A stretch of 64,000 nt of DNA from an uncultured Acidobacteriaceae bacterium (GCA_937879855.1 CALFMO010000068.1:62001-126000); one strand, 5' to 3'. Positions 23,689 through 33,284 are shown, counted from the first letter of the stretch. Made by a program: numbers and translations. Notes: a model not told the origin generated them from the sequence alone.

Positions 23689-25902
23689 ATGAGCACCACT
23701 CCTATTGGCCAACCGGTAACGCGAATCGACGGCAAACTCAAGGTCACAGGCCGCGCACCATATGCCGTGGAACATCGCATCGAGAACGTTGCCTATGGCG
23801 TAGGAGTCGGCAGCACCATTGGCAACGGGCGAATCAAGAGCATCGAAACCGCCGACGCCGAAAAAATGCCGGGGGTGCTGGCAATTCTGCATCACGGAAA
23901 TGCCCCAAAGCTTTTCCGCCCTGCCGGATCGCTCGAAGAATCCAGCCGTCCCGGGGAGAGCCGGCCACCTTTTGAGGACGAGAACATTTACTACTACGGT
24001 CAATTCGTAGCCCTGGTAATCGCCGAGACTTTTGAGCAGGCTCAGGATGCGGCTTCGCACGTGCGCGTCGACTACGACGCGAAGCCTCCGGCAGTCCGCC
24101 TCGAGGATGGAGAGAAACAGGCCAAGGCCAACGCAAATTACAGCCGCGGAGATTTCAATTCAGCCTTCCAGCAGGCGGAGGTCAAGCTCGAGGAAACCTA
24201 CGTAACTCCCATAGAAGTTCATAATCCGATGGAAATGCACGGCACCATCGCCGTGTGGGATGAAAAAAAAGACAAAATGACGTTGTACGAAACCACTCAG
24301 GGAGTGGTGAACCATCACAACGTTGCGTCGCAAGTCCTCGGCATGCCCCCCGAATCCATTGAAATCATCTCTCCCTTCATCGGCTCTGGCTTCGGAAGCA
24401 AGCTCTTTCCCTGGCCGCATTCGTGGCTGGCCGCGATGGGTGCGCGTCAGGTGAAGCGTCCGGTGAAGGTCGCCGTGCCACGCACGTTGATGTTTACCAC
24501 AGTGGGCCATCGCCCGACCATCCAACAGAAAATTCGCATCGGCGCTACGCAGGATGGCAAACTGCTCGCCTTTGGCAATGAAGTCCTGCAGAGTTCATCC
24601 AAAGTCGACGATTTCACAGAAGACTGCGTAGACCCCACGGCCATGCTTTACAGTTGTCCGAATGTGTCGGCGCTGCAGCATCAAGTTTTTCTCAATACCG
24701 GCACGCCCACTCCCATGCGCGGACCGGGACGAGTTCCCGCGCTGTTTGCCATCGAATCCGCGCTCGACGAATTAGCCGTCAAACTGAATCTTGACCCACT
24801 CGAACTGCGGCTGCGCAATTACGCCGAGACCGACGAAAGTTCCGGTCATCCCTGGTCGAGCAAGCACTTGCGCGAGGCCTACCAGATAGGTGCCGAACGT
24901 TTTGGATGGAGCAAGCGAAATCCTAAAGTCGGTTCCATGACACAAAACGGGGAAATTCTTGGCTGGGGAATGGCGACCTGCACGTGGCCAGCACATCAGC
25001 GTGGCGCCGAGGTCCGAGTCCGCCTTCTTGCCGACGGAACCGCCCGCGCCTCATGCGCTACACAAGACATTGGAACGGGAACCTACACTGTGTTCGCCGA
25101 AATTGTTTCAGACAAGACCGGTCTGCCCGTCAACAAAATCGACGTGGTCCTGGGCGATAGCGCCCTGCCTCCCGGCCCGACTTCCGGCGGATCTTCCGCC
25201 ACCTCGACGGTAATTCCAGCCATTGTGAAAGCGACCGAGAATGCCATCGAAGCGGTGCTGAAAGCCGCCGCCAAAACGCCCAGCTCTCCCTTCGAGAAGG
25301 CCGACCCAAAAACTTTGAAGATGACCGGGGGACGCGTCCATGACCAGCGCAAGCCGCCAGAAAGCGGCGTGCCCTTCCAGCAGATACTCACCGCCGCTAA
25401 GTTAGTGGGACTCGATGGCCACGCAAAAACCGATGGCACCCCGGAACAGAAGAACTATTCAACGCACTCGTTCGGAGCTCACTTCTGCGAAGTATCGTAC
25501 GATCCTGAAATCGTGCGCTTGCGCGTGACCCGCTGGGTTTCGGTGATTGACGGCGGCCGCATGATCAACCAGAAGACCGCGCGCAATCAGATTCTCGGCT
25601 CTGTCGCGATGGGCATTGGCATGGGGATGCTGGAGGAGGCCGTCTACGATCGGCGCACCGGCCACCCCGTCAACAATAACTACGCGGATTACATGGTCGC
25701 TGTGAACGCCGACGTGCCCAACATCGAATGCATCTTTCTCGATTATCCCGACACCATTATGAACGAATACGGGGCCCGCGGAATCGGAGAGATCGGACTC
25801 ACTGGATGCGCCTCCGCGTTGACTGCGGCAACCTATCACGCCACCGGAGTGCGCGTGCGCGAACTCCCCATCAGAATTGAAAAGCTGATGGCGCGAAGTT
25901 AA
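23689..25902 (+). CDS. Molybdenum hydroxylase molybdopterin-binding subunit (PaoC-like)
   Basis: 737 residues from the ATG at 23689, preceded by GAGAGGAG; the GTG at 23662 overlaps the upstream gene and is less likely. It is the large catalytic subunit of the xanthine dehydrogenase family: GQPVTRIDGKLKVTGRAPYA at the N-terminus, SPFIGSGFGSKLFPW and MRGPGRVPALFAIES as cofactor loops, QDIGTGTYTVFAEI, and near the C-terminus EYGARGIGEIGLTG with the conserved catalytic Glu. The order small-FAD-large is that of paoABC. The cofactor-insertion chaperone (paoD/xdhC) is not in the window. Confidence 0.93.
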   Translation: MSTTPIGQPVTRIDGKLKVTGRAPYAVEHRIENVAYGVGVGSTIGNGRIKSIETADAEKMPGVLAILHHGNAPKLFRPAGSLEESSRPGESRPPFEDENIYYYGQFVALVIAETFEQAQDAASHVRVDYDAKPPAVRLEDGEKQAKANANYSRGDFNSAFQQAEVKLEETYVTPIEVHNPMEMHGTIAVWDEKKDKMTLYETTQGVVNHHNVASQVLGMPPESIEIISPFIGSGFGSKLFPWPHSWLAAMGARQVKRPVKVAVPRTLMFTTVGHRPTIQQKIRIGATQDGKLLAFGNEVLQSSSKVDDFTEDCVDPTAMLYSCPNVSALQHQVFLNTGTPTPMRGPGRVPALFAIESALDELAVKLNLDPLELRLRNYAETDESSGHPWSSKHLREAYQIGAERFGWSKRNPKVGSMTQNGEILGWGMATCTWPAHQRGAEVRVRLLADGTARASCATQDIGTGTYTVFAEIVSDKTGLPVNKIDVVLGDSALPPGPTSGGSSATSTVIPAIVKATENAIEAVLKAAAKTPSSPFEKADPKTLKMTGGRVHDQRKPPESGVPFQQILTAAKLVGLDGHAKTDGTPEQKNYSTHSFGAHFCEVSYDPEIVRLRVTRWVSVIDGGRMINQKTARNQILGSVAMGIGMGMLEEAVYDRRTGHPVNNNYADYMVAVNADVPNIECIFLDYPDTIMNEYGARGIGEIGLTGCASALTAATYHATGVRVRELPIRIEKLMARS

Positions 25903-25919
25903 TCAGCCGCGACTTTGGT

Positions 25920-26765
25920 CTACTGCGGCTTCGGTTCGTCCTTTTTCTGATCTTGCGGTTTGGTGTCCTTCGGAATTTCCTTGCCCTCGTAGAGGATCTT
26001 CACGTTCGAGCCGAAGCGCTTGTAGTCTTCGTACTTCACGATTTCCTTGATGTGCACGTCTTCCATCTTGAAATGCAGTTCGTCGTCCGCCTTGGTGTAG
26101 ACGGGGAACCAGTATTGGCCGTCGATCTGTTGCCGCCAGGTGGTGAACTTGGGGAACAGATTTTCCTGGTTGCCGTGTTTCTCACGGATGTCGGGCACCG
26201 TCTTGCCGTAGGTCTTTACGATCTGGAAATCGTGGTTGTCGACCCAGACGCGTCCCTGGAAGTAGCGTTTCTTACCTTCGATTTTTTTGGGCGCGATATC
26301 GAAGACGTAGCATTCCAGTTCGTCTTCTTTTTGCTGGCCCACGTAGAGGATGTTGTATTCGGGAAGATCTTCGTCAGTCAGCACGAACGGCAGGCGATGG
26401 CGGATGTCCTGGAAATCTTCCTGCGACATGAAAATCTTGGTGAGACTCGACTGCGGCGCGAACACCACATTCTCGATGCGATGGCCCTTGTCGTCGAACA
26501 TGACGTCGAAGACTTCGTGATACTCGCCATCGACCGTGTTGCCGTCGAGGGTTTGCACTTTCACATCCTGGCGGTATGTGTACTGGTCGCGGGCCTTGGC
26601 AAATTCAGTTTCCTTGGCGGCAAAGCGCTTAATAATTTCTTCGGGCGTGGTCCCGGCAGGGGGAGTGTTTTCAAGCGGACCTTCCTGGGCGCGCGCGGGC
26701 AAAGTTGCCAGTCCGCAAGCCAGTACGGCCAGACCAAAGAGCAGACGAGCGGATACTGATTTCAT
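25920..26765 (-). CDS. Hypothetical exported protein, LolA-like fold suspected
   Basis: 281 residues with a signal peptide (MKSVSARLLFGLAVLACGLATLPARAQ). The rest is mostly beta-strand: YTYRQDVKVQTLDGNTVDGEYHEVFDVMFDD, ECYVFDIAPKKIEGKKRYFQGRVWVDNHDFQIVKTYGK, and KFTTWRQQIDGQYWFPVYTKADDELHF. This strand pattern, with a repeated W/Y-V-D-x-x-x-x-I-V block, resembles outer-membrane lipoprotein-sorting type beta folds. The family is common in acidobacteria in my experience of such sequences, but its function is unknown. C-terminal tail is Lys/Pro/Asp-rich. Confidence 0.8.
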   Translation of the reverse strand: MKSVSARLLFGLAVLACGLATLPARAQEGPLENTPPAGTTPEEIIKRFAAKETEFAKARDQYTYRQDVKVQTLDGNTVDGEYHEVFDVMFDDKGHRIENVVFAPQSSLTKIFMSQEDFQDIRHRLPFVLTDEDLPEYNILYVGQQKEDELECYVFDIAPKKIEGKKRYFQGRVWVDNHDFQIVKTYGKTVPDIREKHGNQENLFPKFTTWRQQIDGQYWFPVYTKADDELHFKMEDVHIKEIVKYEDYKRFGSNVKILYEGKEIPKDTKPQDQKKDEPKPQ

Positions 26766-27192
26766 AGATATAGTTTAGCGAATTTCACACGAGGATGCTG
26801 CAGACTGCCAACGCCTTCGGAGGTAAAAAACCGCGGCGACCCTCCCTCCAACCCCTCTCCGCTCAGTGAGGCCGGAGGGTAGGGTGCTGCAGTTCTGCCA
26901 CCCATTTGGATGCCTTCCCGAAGGAGAGGTTGGTTGAGAAAACTTTGCCCCCGGAAACTAGCCGTAGGCGTTAAACCGGCTGGGTCTTAAGCCCTTGCCG
27001 CTTCTGCGGGTGGCGGGTTGTTCAATATTGTGAACTGCGCCTCGAGGCTTTCTCTCGCGACGATATACGCAGCTGGACGCGGCCAAATACGCCGCTCAGG
27101 ATGACAGTGCTTCGAAGGGAGCATGAGGTCTCACGGATGCTGGCAGGTGGAAGCGGGCCCTGCTAAACTCGTGCGTTTGCCAAGGAGTACTT
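26766..27192. other. Intergenic region without a recognisable gene
   Basis: 427 bp between divergent genes. CCAACCCCTCTCC/GGAGAGGTTGG can pair (about 26860 and 26925) and CAGGATGACAGTGCTTCGAAGG near 27100 resembles fragments of the dispersed repeat seen at 37532. The promoters of both flanking genes must lie here but no clear -35/-10 pair stands out. No RNA gene seen. Confidence 0.5.
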
Positions 27193-29403
27193 ATGCGCCG
27201 TCTTCTTTTGTCTCTCATCCTTGTCGCATTTGCGGTATCTGCTCTGGCCCAGGCCAAGCATCCTTTCACTTTTGAAGACATGATGAAGTTGAAGCGGGTG
27301 GGCGAGCCGGAAGTGTCGCCTGATGGGAAGTGGGTAATCTTCAGCGTGGTCGACGTTGATCTGGACGCGAACACGAAGACGCCGCACATCTGGATTGTGC
27401 CGACGGCCGGCGGTCAAGAGCGGGAAATTATCGCCGATCAGGATGCGGATCGTCCGCGCTGGGCGCCGGATGGGAAGCGGTTTGCATTTCTGTCGACGAA
27501 GGAAGGCGGATCGCAAGTGTGGATCGCGGATTTTGATGACGCGGCGGGCAAGGTGAGTGCTCTGCACAAGCTGACTTCGATCGCCACCGAGGCCGGTGGA
27601 GAACTTTGGTCTCCCGATGGCAAGAACATTCTTTTTACCTCGGATGTGTATCCGGAATGCGACGGCCAATTTGACGAAACGGCCTGCAACGCAAAAAAAC
27701 TGAAGGAGCATGAGGAATCGAAGGTCAAGGCGCTGATTTTCGACCGCCTCCTTTACCGGCATTGGAACGCCTACAAAGAAGGCAAGCGCAGCCATATTTT
27801 CGTGGTAGCGGCTCTGGCTCAACCGAACATCCCCGCCGGAGAGGGCGCGCCATTCAGGATTGCGGCGCCTCGCGACCTCACGCCGGGTGACTACGATGCG
27901 CCTGTGTTCTCGCTCGGCGGTCAGGACGATTATGCGTTCTCGCCCGACGGGAAGGAGATTTGCTACACCTCGAATCACGACAAGAACGAAGCCGCTTCCA
28001 CCAACAACGATCTGTGGATCGTCCCGGTCAACGTAGGGACAGGCGCCTCGCCTGTCCAGGTTTTGGCGCAGACCAAGAACATCACTGCCGAAAATCCCGC
28101 CAGCGACTCGACGCCGCTCTATTCGCCCGATGGCCGCTACATCGCTTACCGCGCCCAGCAGCGTCCGGGATACGAGAGCGACCGCTTCCAACTGATGCTG
28201 TACAACCGCAAGACGGGGGAGAAGAAGGATCTGACGGAAAAGCTCGACTCTTGGGTTGGCACGTTCGTGTGGTCGCCTGATTCTAAGCGAATCTATTTTG
28301 CGCATCAATGGCAAGACGACTCGCCCGTCATCTCTTTCGCGATTGACCGCCCCTTCGATCAGACAATCACTGTCGATGGCGATGCCAAAAGCAACAGCTT
28401 TAATGCTGAAGTCGTCGTACGAGACGGATACAACGATGACCTAGTTATAACGCCGGACGGAAAAACTATCCTCTTCACACGGATGTCGATCTCGTTTCCA
28501 ACTGGGCTCTACCAAGCCGGTTCCGAAAGAACCGTAGCCGAGCAGCTGGCTCACCCTGCCGATCGCCTCACTCATCTCAACGATGCCGTGCTCTCCAAGG
28601 TCTCCATGTCCCCACTTGAATCCTTCTGGTTCGCCGGCGCTCACGACGACAAGGTCGAAGGCTTCCTCGTCAAGCCGCCGAACTTCGATGCTTCGAAGAA
28701 ATATCCCGTGAAGTTCCTCATCCATGGCGGGCCGCAGGGTGCCTGGGGGGACGACTGGGGCTTCCGTTGGAATCCAGAACTGTTCGCGTCACCAACGTCA
28801 TCGACGCCGAACGGATATGTCGTCATCATGATCAACTTCCACGGCTCGACCGGATACGGGCAGAAGTTTATTGACGCCATCAACGGCGACTGGGGCGGGG
28901 CTCCGTTTGAAGATCTGATGAAGGGGCTCGACTATGCGGAGAAGACTTATCCGTTCATCGACAAAAACCGAGAGTGCGCGCTGGGCGCCAGCTATGGCGG
29001 ATACATGGCCAATTGGATCCTTGGCCACACCGACCGCTTCAAGTGCCTGGTGTCGCACGACGGCATGTTCAACGCCGAGTCAGCCTGGGGCACGACCGAA
29101 GAACTCTGGTTCAACGATTGGGAGTTCAAAGGCACGCCTTACGACAATCGGGCGATGTACGAGAAGTGGTCGCCGCACCAGTATGCCAAGAATTTCAAGA
29201 CGCCAACGCTGGTCATCCACGGCCAGCGCGATTACCGGCTCGACGTGAGCGAAGGCTTCCAGCTTTTCACCACGCTACAGATGGAAGGCGTGCCCTCGAA
29301 GATGCTCTATTTCCCCGACGAGGGCCACTGGGTGATGAAGCCGCAGAATTCGCGGCTCTGGTACCAGACGGTGAATGCCTGGGTCGATCAGTGGACGAAG
29401 TAG
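27193..29403 (+). CDS. S9 family peptidase (prolyl oligopeptidase / acylaminoacyl-peptidase type), exported
   Basis: 736 residues with a signal peptide (MRRLLLSLILVAFAVSALAQ). The N-terminal part (about 30-480) is a beta-propeller made of WD40-like PD40 repeats (for example PRWAPDGKRFAFLST, YSPDGRYIAYRAQ, WSPDSKRIYFAHQ). The C-terminal alpha/beta-hydrolase has Ser600 in GASYGGYM, Asp680 in HGQRDYRLD and His712 in DEGHWV. AAGGAG lies 7 nt before the ATG. Periplasmic peptide breakdown is likely. A 21-bp palindrome typical of intergenic repeats is inside the reading frame at 28037. Confidence 0.93.
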   Translation: MRRLLLSLILVAFAVSALAQAKHPFTFEDMMKLKRVGEPEVSPDGKWVIFSVVDVDLDANTKTPHIWIVPTAGGQEREIIADQDADRPRWAPDGKRFAFLSTKEGGSQVWIADFDDAAGKVSALHKLTSIATEAGGELWSPDGKNILFTSDVYPECDGQFDETACNAKKLKEHEESKVKALIFDRLLYRHWNAYKEGKRSHIFVVAALAQPNIPAGEGAPFRIAAPRDLTPGDYDAPVFSLGGQDDYAFSPDGKEICYTSNHDKNEAASTNNDLWIVPVNVGTGASPVQVLAQTKNITAENPASDSTPLYSPDGRYIAYRAQQRPGYESDRFQLMLYNRKTGEKKDLTEKLDSWVGTFVWSPDSKRIYFAHQWQDDSPVISFAIDRPFDQTITVDGDAKSNSFNAEVVVRDGYNDDLVITPDGKTILFTRMSISFPTGLYQAGSERTVAEQLAHPADRLTHLNDAVLSKVSMSPLESFWFAGAHDDKVEGFLVKPPNFDASKKYPVKFLIHGGPQGAWGDDWGFRWNPELFASPTSSTPNGYVVIMINFHGSTGYGQKFIDAINGDWGGAPFEDLMKGLDYAEKTYPFIDKNRECALGASYGGYMANWILGHTDRFKCLVSHDGMFNAESAWGTTEELWFNDWEFKGTPYDNRAMYEKWSPHQYAKNFKTPTLVIHGQRDYRLDVSEGFQLFTTLQMEGVPSKMLYFPDEGHWVMKPQNSRLWYQTVNAWVDQWTK
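28037..28057. repeat. Palindromic element inside the S9 peptidase gene
   Basis: GGACAGGCG and CGCCTGTCC form a perfect 9-bp stem with a 3-base loop. It encodes part of NVGTGASPVQV in frame. Similar GGACAGGCG-type hairpins are common between genes in acidobacteria, so this looks like an element inserted in a surface loop of the propeller. Confidence 0.6.
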
Positions 29404-29440
29404 AGCCATCTTCCGGCGAGCGACGTGAGGATTTGTGTGG

Positions 29441-29460
29441 GGCGGACACTCTTGTCCGCC
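29441..29460. repeat. Short hairpin (GGCGGACA/TGTCCGCC) between convergent genes
   Basis: Perfect 8-bp stem with loop CTCT in the 68-bp gap between the S9 peptidase and the convergent long secreted protein. No T-run follows on either strand, so it may be a dispersed repeat or a weak bidirectional terminator. Confidence 0.55.
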
Positions 29461-29471
29461 AACTGCTTGCG

Positions 29472-32400
29472 CTACCAAGGTGTAGGCTGAGCTGCATGTC
29501 GTTGGCTTCTCTGGTTTTCCTCGATCGCCGTCGGGCGGACGGCGCGCACGGGAATTGTTCCGATCACGGGCTGGGGCGCGGAAGGTGCGTTGCCCGTGGC
29601 GGGCAGCAGTTCCAACGGGAAGTCGAGAAGTGCGGCGCTTCCGGCTGTGACTGCTACGTCCACTTCCAGCGGAGCGCTGAAGCCCCCGGCCGAAGGCGCG
29701 ATGCTGGCGAGTCCGTTGATGTCGCTGACGGCGATGCTCTGGCTCACTTGCAGGATCACCGACGTGGCCGGACTGCCGGGATGAGTTTCGCCATTGCCAC
29801 CAACGGGTGGAGTTGCACCGGGCCGCAGCACGGTGGCCAGAAAAGCTACAGTGGCGCCGATCACGGCATTTGGGGGCGAAGCGGAATCTGTGACTCGCAC
29901 CACGATCGGCTGAAATCCCGATCCCGTGGACACTTGCCCGTTTCCGCTAACGGGTTGCAAATTTTGGCTGGCAAGTGGCACTGGGTTCACGTAAATGGGG
30001 CGGCAAGCACCATTTGCGATCGCTATACAGGCGCTCACCTGCACCGATGCGGCAAATTGCGTAACCGTCAAGTTTACCGTGGCGTATCCACTGGAATTGG
30101 TTTGTGCGCTGGCTGCGCTGAGTGTTGCCAAGCCGCTGACGATATTGAAATTGACTTGGACATTGTTCTGCGGCGTGCCATTGCTGAGCGCGCGTGCGGT
30201 AAGCGGGATGCTCCCGGTGGCGCCTTGGGAAATCCAAAGGTAAGGAGTCGCAACTCCGAGATCGGAGGCCGACTGAGTCGCATAGAGCGTCGCGCTTACT
30301 GCTTTCGAAGAACCATACGTGGCAGGCGCGAGAGTTGCCGTTATAGTCGCCACACCACCAGTGGACGGGACGAGCAAAGTGGCGGCCTCGCCAAGCGGAT
30401 CAGTGGCGACCGAGCAGGCCGAGGCGTAGTCGCAGGCTGACAGTTGCACGCCGTTGCTGGCGCTCCAGGCGATGGTGGCGCCGCTGACGGGAGTGACCCC
30501 GTCGGCTGCCAGCACGCGGACCATCATCGGGGTCGTTGCCTGCGTGCCCACTGGCGTCGGCGGATTGAGCCCGCTGCCTACGAGAACGATGTTGTCGGTG
30601 GATGCCGCGCCGTAGATCAATGCGTTCGTCATGACCGACGACGCGCCGCTTACCGGATCGGTAATAGTGATGCTTTGCGGCCCATCGGCGTTGGCCGGCG
30701 CACTCAGCATCATTTGCCCGGCGCTGACGGTAAGTGGAGTCGTTGTCGCGCTGCCCACGCTCGTGGTGAGCCCAGGTGCGAAGCCGGATCCTTTCACCGT
30801 GACGGCACCGCCATTCACGCCGAGGCGTGCGGGAGAAACCGAGTCCGCGTAGAGGACATAAGCGTGATAACGGTAATCGGGACGGCCGTCGCCACGCTCA
30901 TCAGAGACGCCGATCAGGAAGTTGGTGGAGGTCGCGATTTGCGCATCCAGCCGAGTCATCCCGAGAGTGGCCTGATTGAACGCCGATGGTGTGAAGGCCG
31001 GAGGGGCGGTCCCTTGCGGGTCCGATGCGGCCCACATCCCGATCACCGGGCGCGCTTTGAGCTCCGTTCCTTTTCCGGTTTCGTCGAGCGCAGTCACCAC
31101 CACCGACATTGTCCGATTGGCTTGGGCAGAGAGCTCCAGATACTCAACGTCGCCGTAGCCATTCAGTGAAGCTACCCAGTCGCCTCCTGGAGGCACAGTT
31201 GCGGCAGAGGTCCAGGCGGACTGCGGTCGAGTCACAGGTTGGGCGCTGCTTGACATGAGAATGTCCCGCTGCAGATCGTTGCCAGGTGCGACGGTTACCA
31301 CAATCGGGGAAAACAATCCTGAAGGAGCGACCAGGTTTCCCGCGTACGGGCCGACGCCCGCGGACCACGTGGGATCGAGAGCCTCCACGCTCAACTGGTA
31401 TTGCGCGCTGTTGCCGTTTGGCGCTTCTAGTCCGGCGAGGTCGAAGAACCCTTCGACGGTTTGATTCCCTGATCCCCACTCGGCGAAGGGATTTCCCTGG
31501 GCGTCATCGAAGCCGGTAATAGGATTGCCGGCGTTGCCGGTGAACAGAAAGCCGGAGACCGACGAGGCCGCATACCTGCGCGAGGGCAGACCAGTTGTGG
31601 GATCGATCCAGCGAGCTACGACGTTAACGCCCTGCATCGCCTGCGTTTCATTTCCATGTGTGTCGGTAAACCACAGCGAGCCATGGATGCGGGCCGTAAT
31701 TGCTGAGAACACTTGTTTGCCGGGAAAGCTCGACTGATTTTGTGCTGTGACTGGATACAGACGCGAGAGGGTAGCGACGTCGTCCACCGCCAACTGGTAG
31801 GGATTCGGATAACAGAGCGTGATCGGGATGCAATTCCACGGATCGCTGTCATGCATCACCGGAAACCCAGCATAATCGTCAGCCGTGGCATGGGGAAAGC
31901 CTGTGAGCACATTGGGATTGAGCTGGGACCGTCCCAGGCCCAGCACGCCACCGATCACGCGCACCAGGCGGTATTCAACGTCGGTGCGTTGCGACGCCTG
32001 CTGCGCACACTGTCCGTTGATCACGATCAGGGCATGCTGATAGGTGGCGAATGCGCCGTAGTTGTCATCGCTGCCGAAGACGGCATTGGAGAAGCACTGG
32101 CTAGCATCGCCGGCGCCACTTCCGATCAAGGCGTCAGTGACGGAGCCGTCGGAGTCGTAGACGATGCCCACGGGCTTGCCGGTCGCGGTGGATTGAATAT
32201 CGGTGGGCAGGGAAATAGTGCCATCCGCGTTGCGGTAGACGTTCGCGCCGTTTACATCTTCAGCGAGTTGACCGCCACCGGTGGCTGCAACAGCGGCTGT
32301 AGGAACAGAGGTCCATTGGCTGAACGCGTCGGCGACCAGGGCATTCGCGAACGTGTTGAGCAGGTACGGGCTGAGATCACCTTGGTCGGTGTAATAGGTG

Positions 32401-32579
32401 ATGAGTCCCTGTGGCCAAACCAGGGGCTGGCCGGTGGTCGTGGGGTCAAAGTAGGTTGTGCCGGCGACGTGCTTGGGGCCGCCCGCACGGGAAACCACGA
32501 CGGAAAGAAAGACGATTGCCGCCGACCAGGCCAGCCTGAGGAGAAATGAGCGCGTGGTAAATGCCATGCGAGTTTTCAT
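29472..32579 (-). CDS. Large secreted protein with degenerate metzincin-like domain, IPT/TIG and Big-type repeats
   Basis: 1035 residues from the ATG at 32579, which has GAGGTGAC upstream. Signal peptide at the N-terminus. Residues ~40-290 resemble secreted matrixin-like proteases (TYYTDQGDLSPYLLNTFANALVADAFSQW), but the zinc helix reads YRLVRVIGGVLGLG, with no HExxH. Later parts: a possible carboxypeptidase-regulatory-like insert (~300-420), an IPT/TIG-like domain (GVNGGAVTVKGSGFAPG and following), and at least three Big-1-like Ig domains (SGATIAWSASNGVQL, NNVQVNFNIVSGLATLS, VIGATVAFLAT). Probably a surface or extracellular adhesin-like protein that lost protease activity. Coupled to the upstream gene 32601-33284. 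Confidence 0.85.
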   Translation of the reverse strand: MKTRMAFTTRSFLLRLAWSAAIVFLSVVVSRAGGPKHVAGTTYFDPTTTGQPLVWPQGLITYYTDQGDLSPYLLNTFANALVADAFSQWTSVPTAAVAATGGGQLAEDVNGANVYRNADGTISLPTDIQSTATGKPVGIVYDSDGSVTDALIGSGAGDASQCFSNAVFGSDDNYGAFATYQHALIVINGQCAQQASQRTDVEYRLVRVIGGVLGLGRSQLNPNVLTGFPHATADDYAGFPVMHDSDPWNCIPITLCYPNPYQLAVDDVATLSRLYPVTAQNQSSFPGKQVFSAITARIHGSLWFTDTHGNETQAMQGVNVVARWIDPTTGLPSRRYAASSVSGFLFTGNAGNPITGFDDAQGNPFAEWGSGNQTVEGFFDLAGLEAPNGNSAQYQLSVEALDPTWSAGVGPYAGNLVAPSGLFSPIVVTVAPGNDLQRDILMSSSAQPVTRPQSAWTSAATVPPGGDWVASLNGYGDVEYLELSAQANRTMSVVVTALDETGKGTELKARPVIGMWAASDPQGTAPPAFTPSAFNQATLGMTRLDAQIATSTNFLIGVSDERGDGRPDYRYHAYVLYADSVSPARLGVNGGAVTVKGSGFAPGLTTSVGSATTTPLTVSAGQMMLSAPANADGPQSITITDPVSGASSVMTNALIYGAASTDNIVLVGSGLNPPTPVGTQATTPMMVRVLAADGVTPVSGATIAWSASNGVQLSACDYASACSVATDPLGEAATLLVPSTGGVATITATLAPATYGSSKAVSATLYATQSASDLGVATPYLWISQGATGSIPLTARALSNGTPQNNVQVNFNIVSGLATLSAASAQTNSSGYATVNLTVTQFAASVQVSACIAIANGACRPIYVNPVPLASQNLQPVSGNGQVSTGSGFQPIVVRVTDSASPPNAVIGATVAFLATVLRPGATPPVGGNGETHPGSPATSVILQVSQSIAVSDINGLASIAPSAGGFSAPLEVDVAVTAGSAALLDFPLELLPATGNAPSAPQPVIGTIPVRAVRPTAIEENQRSQRHAAQPTPW

Positions 32580-32600
32580 GGTCACCTCTTCAGATCGCAC

Positions 32601-33284
32601 TCATTGCTCCTCACTGGCCCGCCGTACCGCCAAGGCGAAGTCGCTGAAAGTTAGGCGCGACTTCCCACCAAGGACGGGATCCGCTCGAAAAGCTGAAAGA
32701 TGCTGTGCCGAAAGCAAGACTCGGCCCCACTGATCGATGTTGAACCGCCCCATACCTCCGGCGACGCAACTGGTGAGGCCGAGTTTGCTCGGGGGATAAA
32801 GGAAAAGAAGTACGTGCTCGCCGATGCGGTAACGCTGGCCGCCGGACCATAAGCCGATCCATTGCGAGATCGTCAGGTGTTCGCCGGGAAGGGCTCCGCG
32901 AATCGCATTCTCGACGCGGAAGGTGATGGACACAGTTTCAACGGCTTGGCCGCGGGTGGCAGGGCGGCGCGCGATTGCAGTTACGGTGCCCGAAAAAATT
33001 GTGCCGGCAGATCGTGCGATCATGGGCAGCCCGATTTTGCCCGGTGTCATTACGGGCGCAGGGGGCGGGAACGGTTCAACGATCGGAGATTGAACCGTAG
33101 GCGTTCGAACTCTAGGCGGTCGAACAGAAATCGGCCGAGATAAATCAGATCGAGCCTGACGTGGTGTGAGCTGCACCGTTAAATCGAGCGCCGAATCGGC
33201 GTCGCTAGACTGACCGAGCAAAGTGGCTGGCGCCAGAATCAGAATCGAAATCGCGAGCAGAGACCTGCAACTTCTCCCATACAT
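32601..33284 (-). CDS. Hypothetical secreted protein, partner of the long Ig-repeat protein
   Basis: 227 residues. Signal peptide (RSLLAISILILAPATLLGQ). A Pro/Arg/Thr-rich linker (about 45-85) precedes a compact domain with AGTIFSGTVTAIARRP, VSITFRVENAIRGALPGEHLTISQW and YRIGEHVLLFLYPPSKLGLTSCVAGGMGRF, a beta-rich pattern reminiscent of NTR/TIMP-like exported domains. It ends 21 bp before the start of the 1035-residue protein on the same strand, so they form an operon. No enzymatic motif. The upstream intergenic region holds a perfect CRP-type palindrome. Confidence 0.78.
   Translation of the reverse strand: MYGRSCRSLLAISILILAPATLLGQSSDADSALDLTVQLTPRQARSDLSRPISVRPPRVRTPTVQSPIVEPFPPPAPVMTPGKIGLPMIARSAGTIFSGTVTAIARRPATRGQAVETVSITFRVENAIRGALPGEHLTISQWIGLWSGGQRYRIGEHVLLFLYPPSKLGLTSCVAGGMGRFNIDQWGRVLLSAQHLSAFRADPVLGGKSRLTFSDFALAVRRASEEQ

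Noticed and set aside
27163..28314. 383-codon minus-strand frame opposite the S9 peptidase
   Set aside because: Shadow of the propeller region; no ribosome site, no motifs.
28974..30440. Plus-strand frame of 488 codons across the end of the S9 peptidase and the following gap
   Set aside because: It overlaps a clear catalytic domain in another frame and an oppositely oriented gene; composition is Arg/Gly-rich noise.
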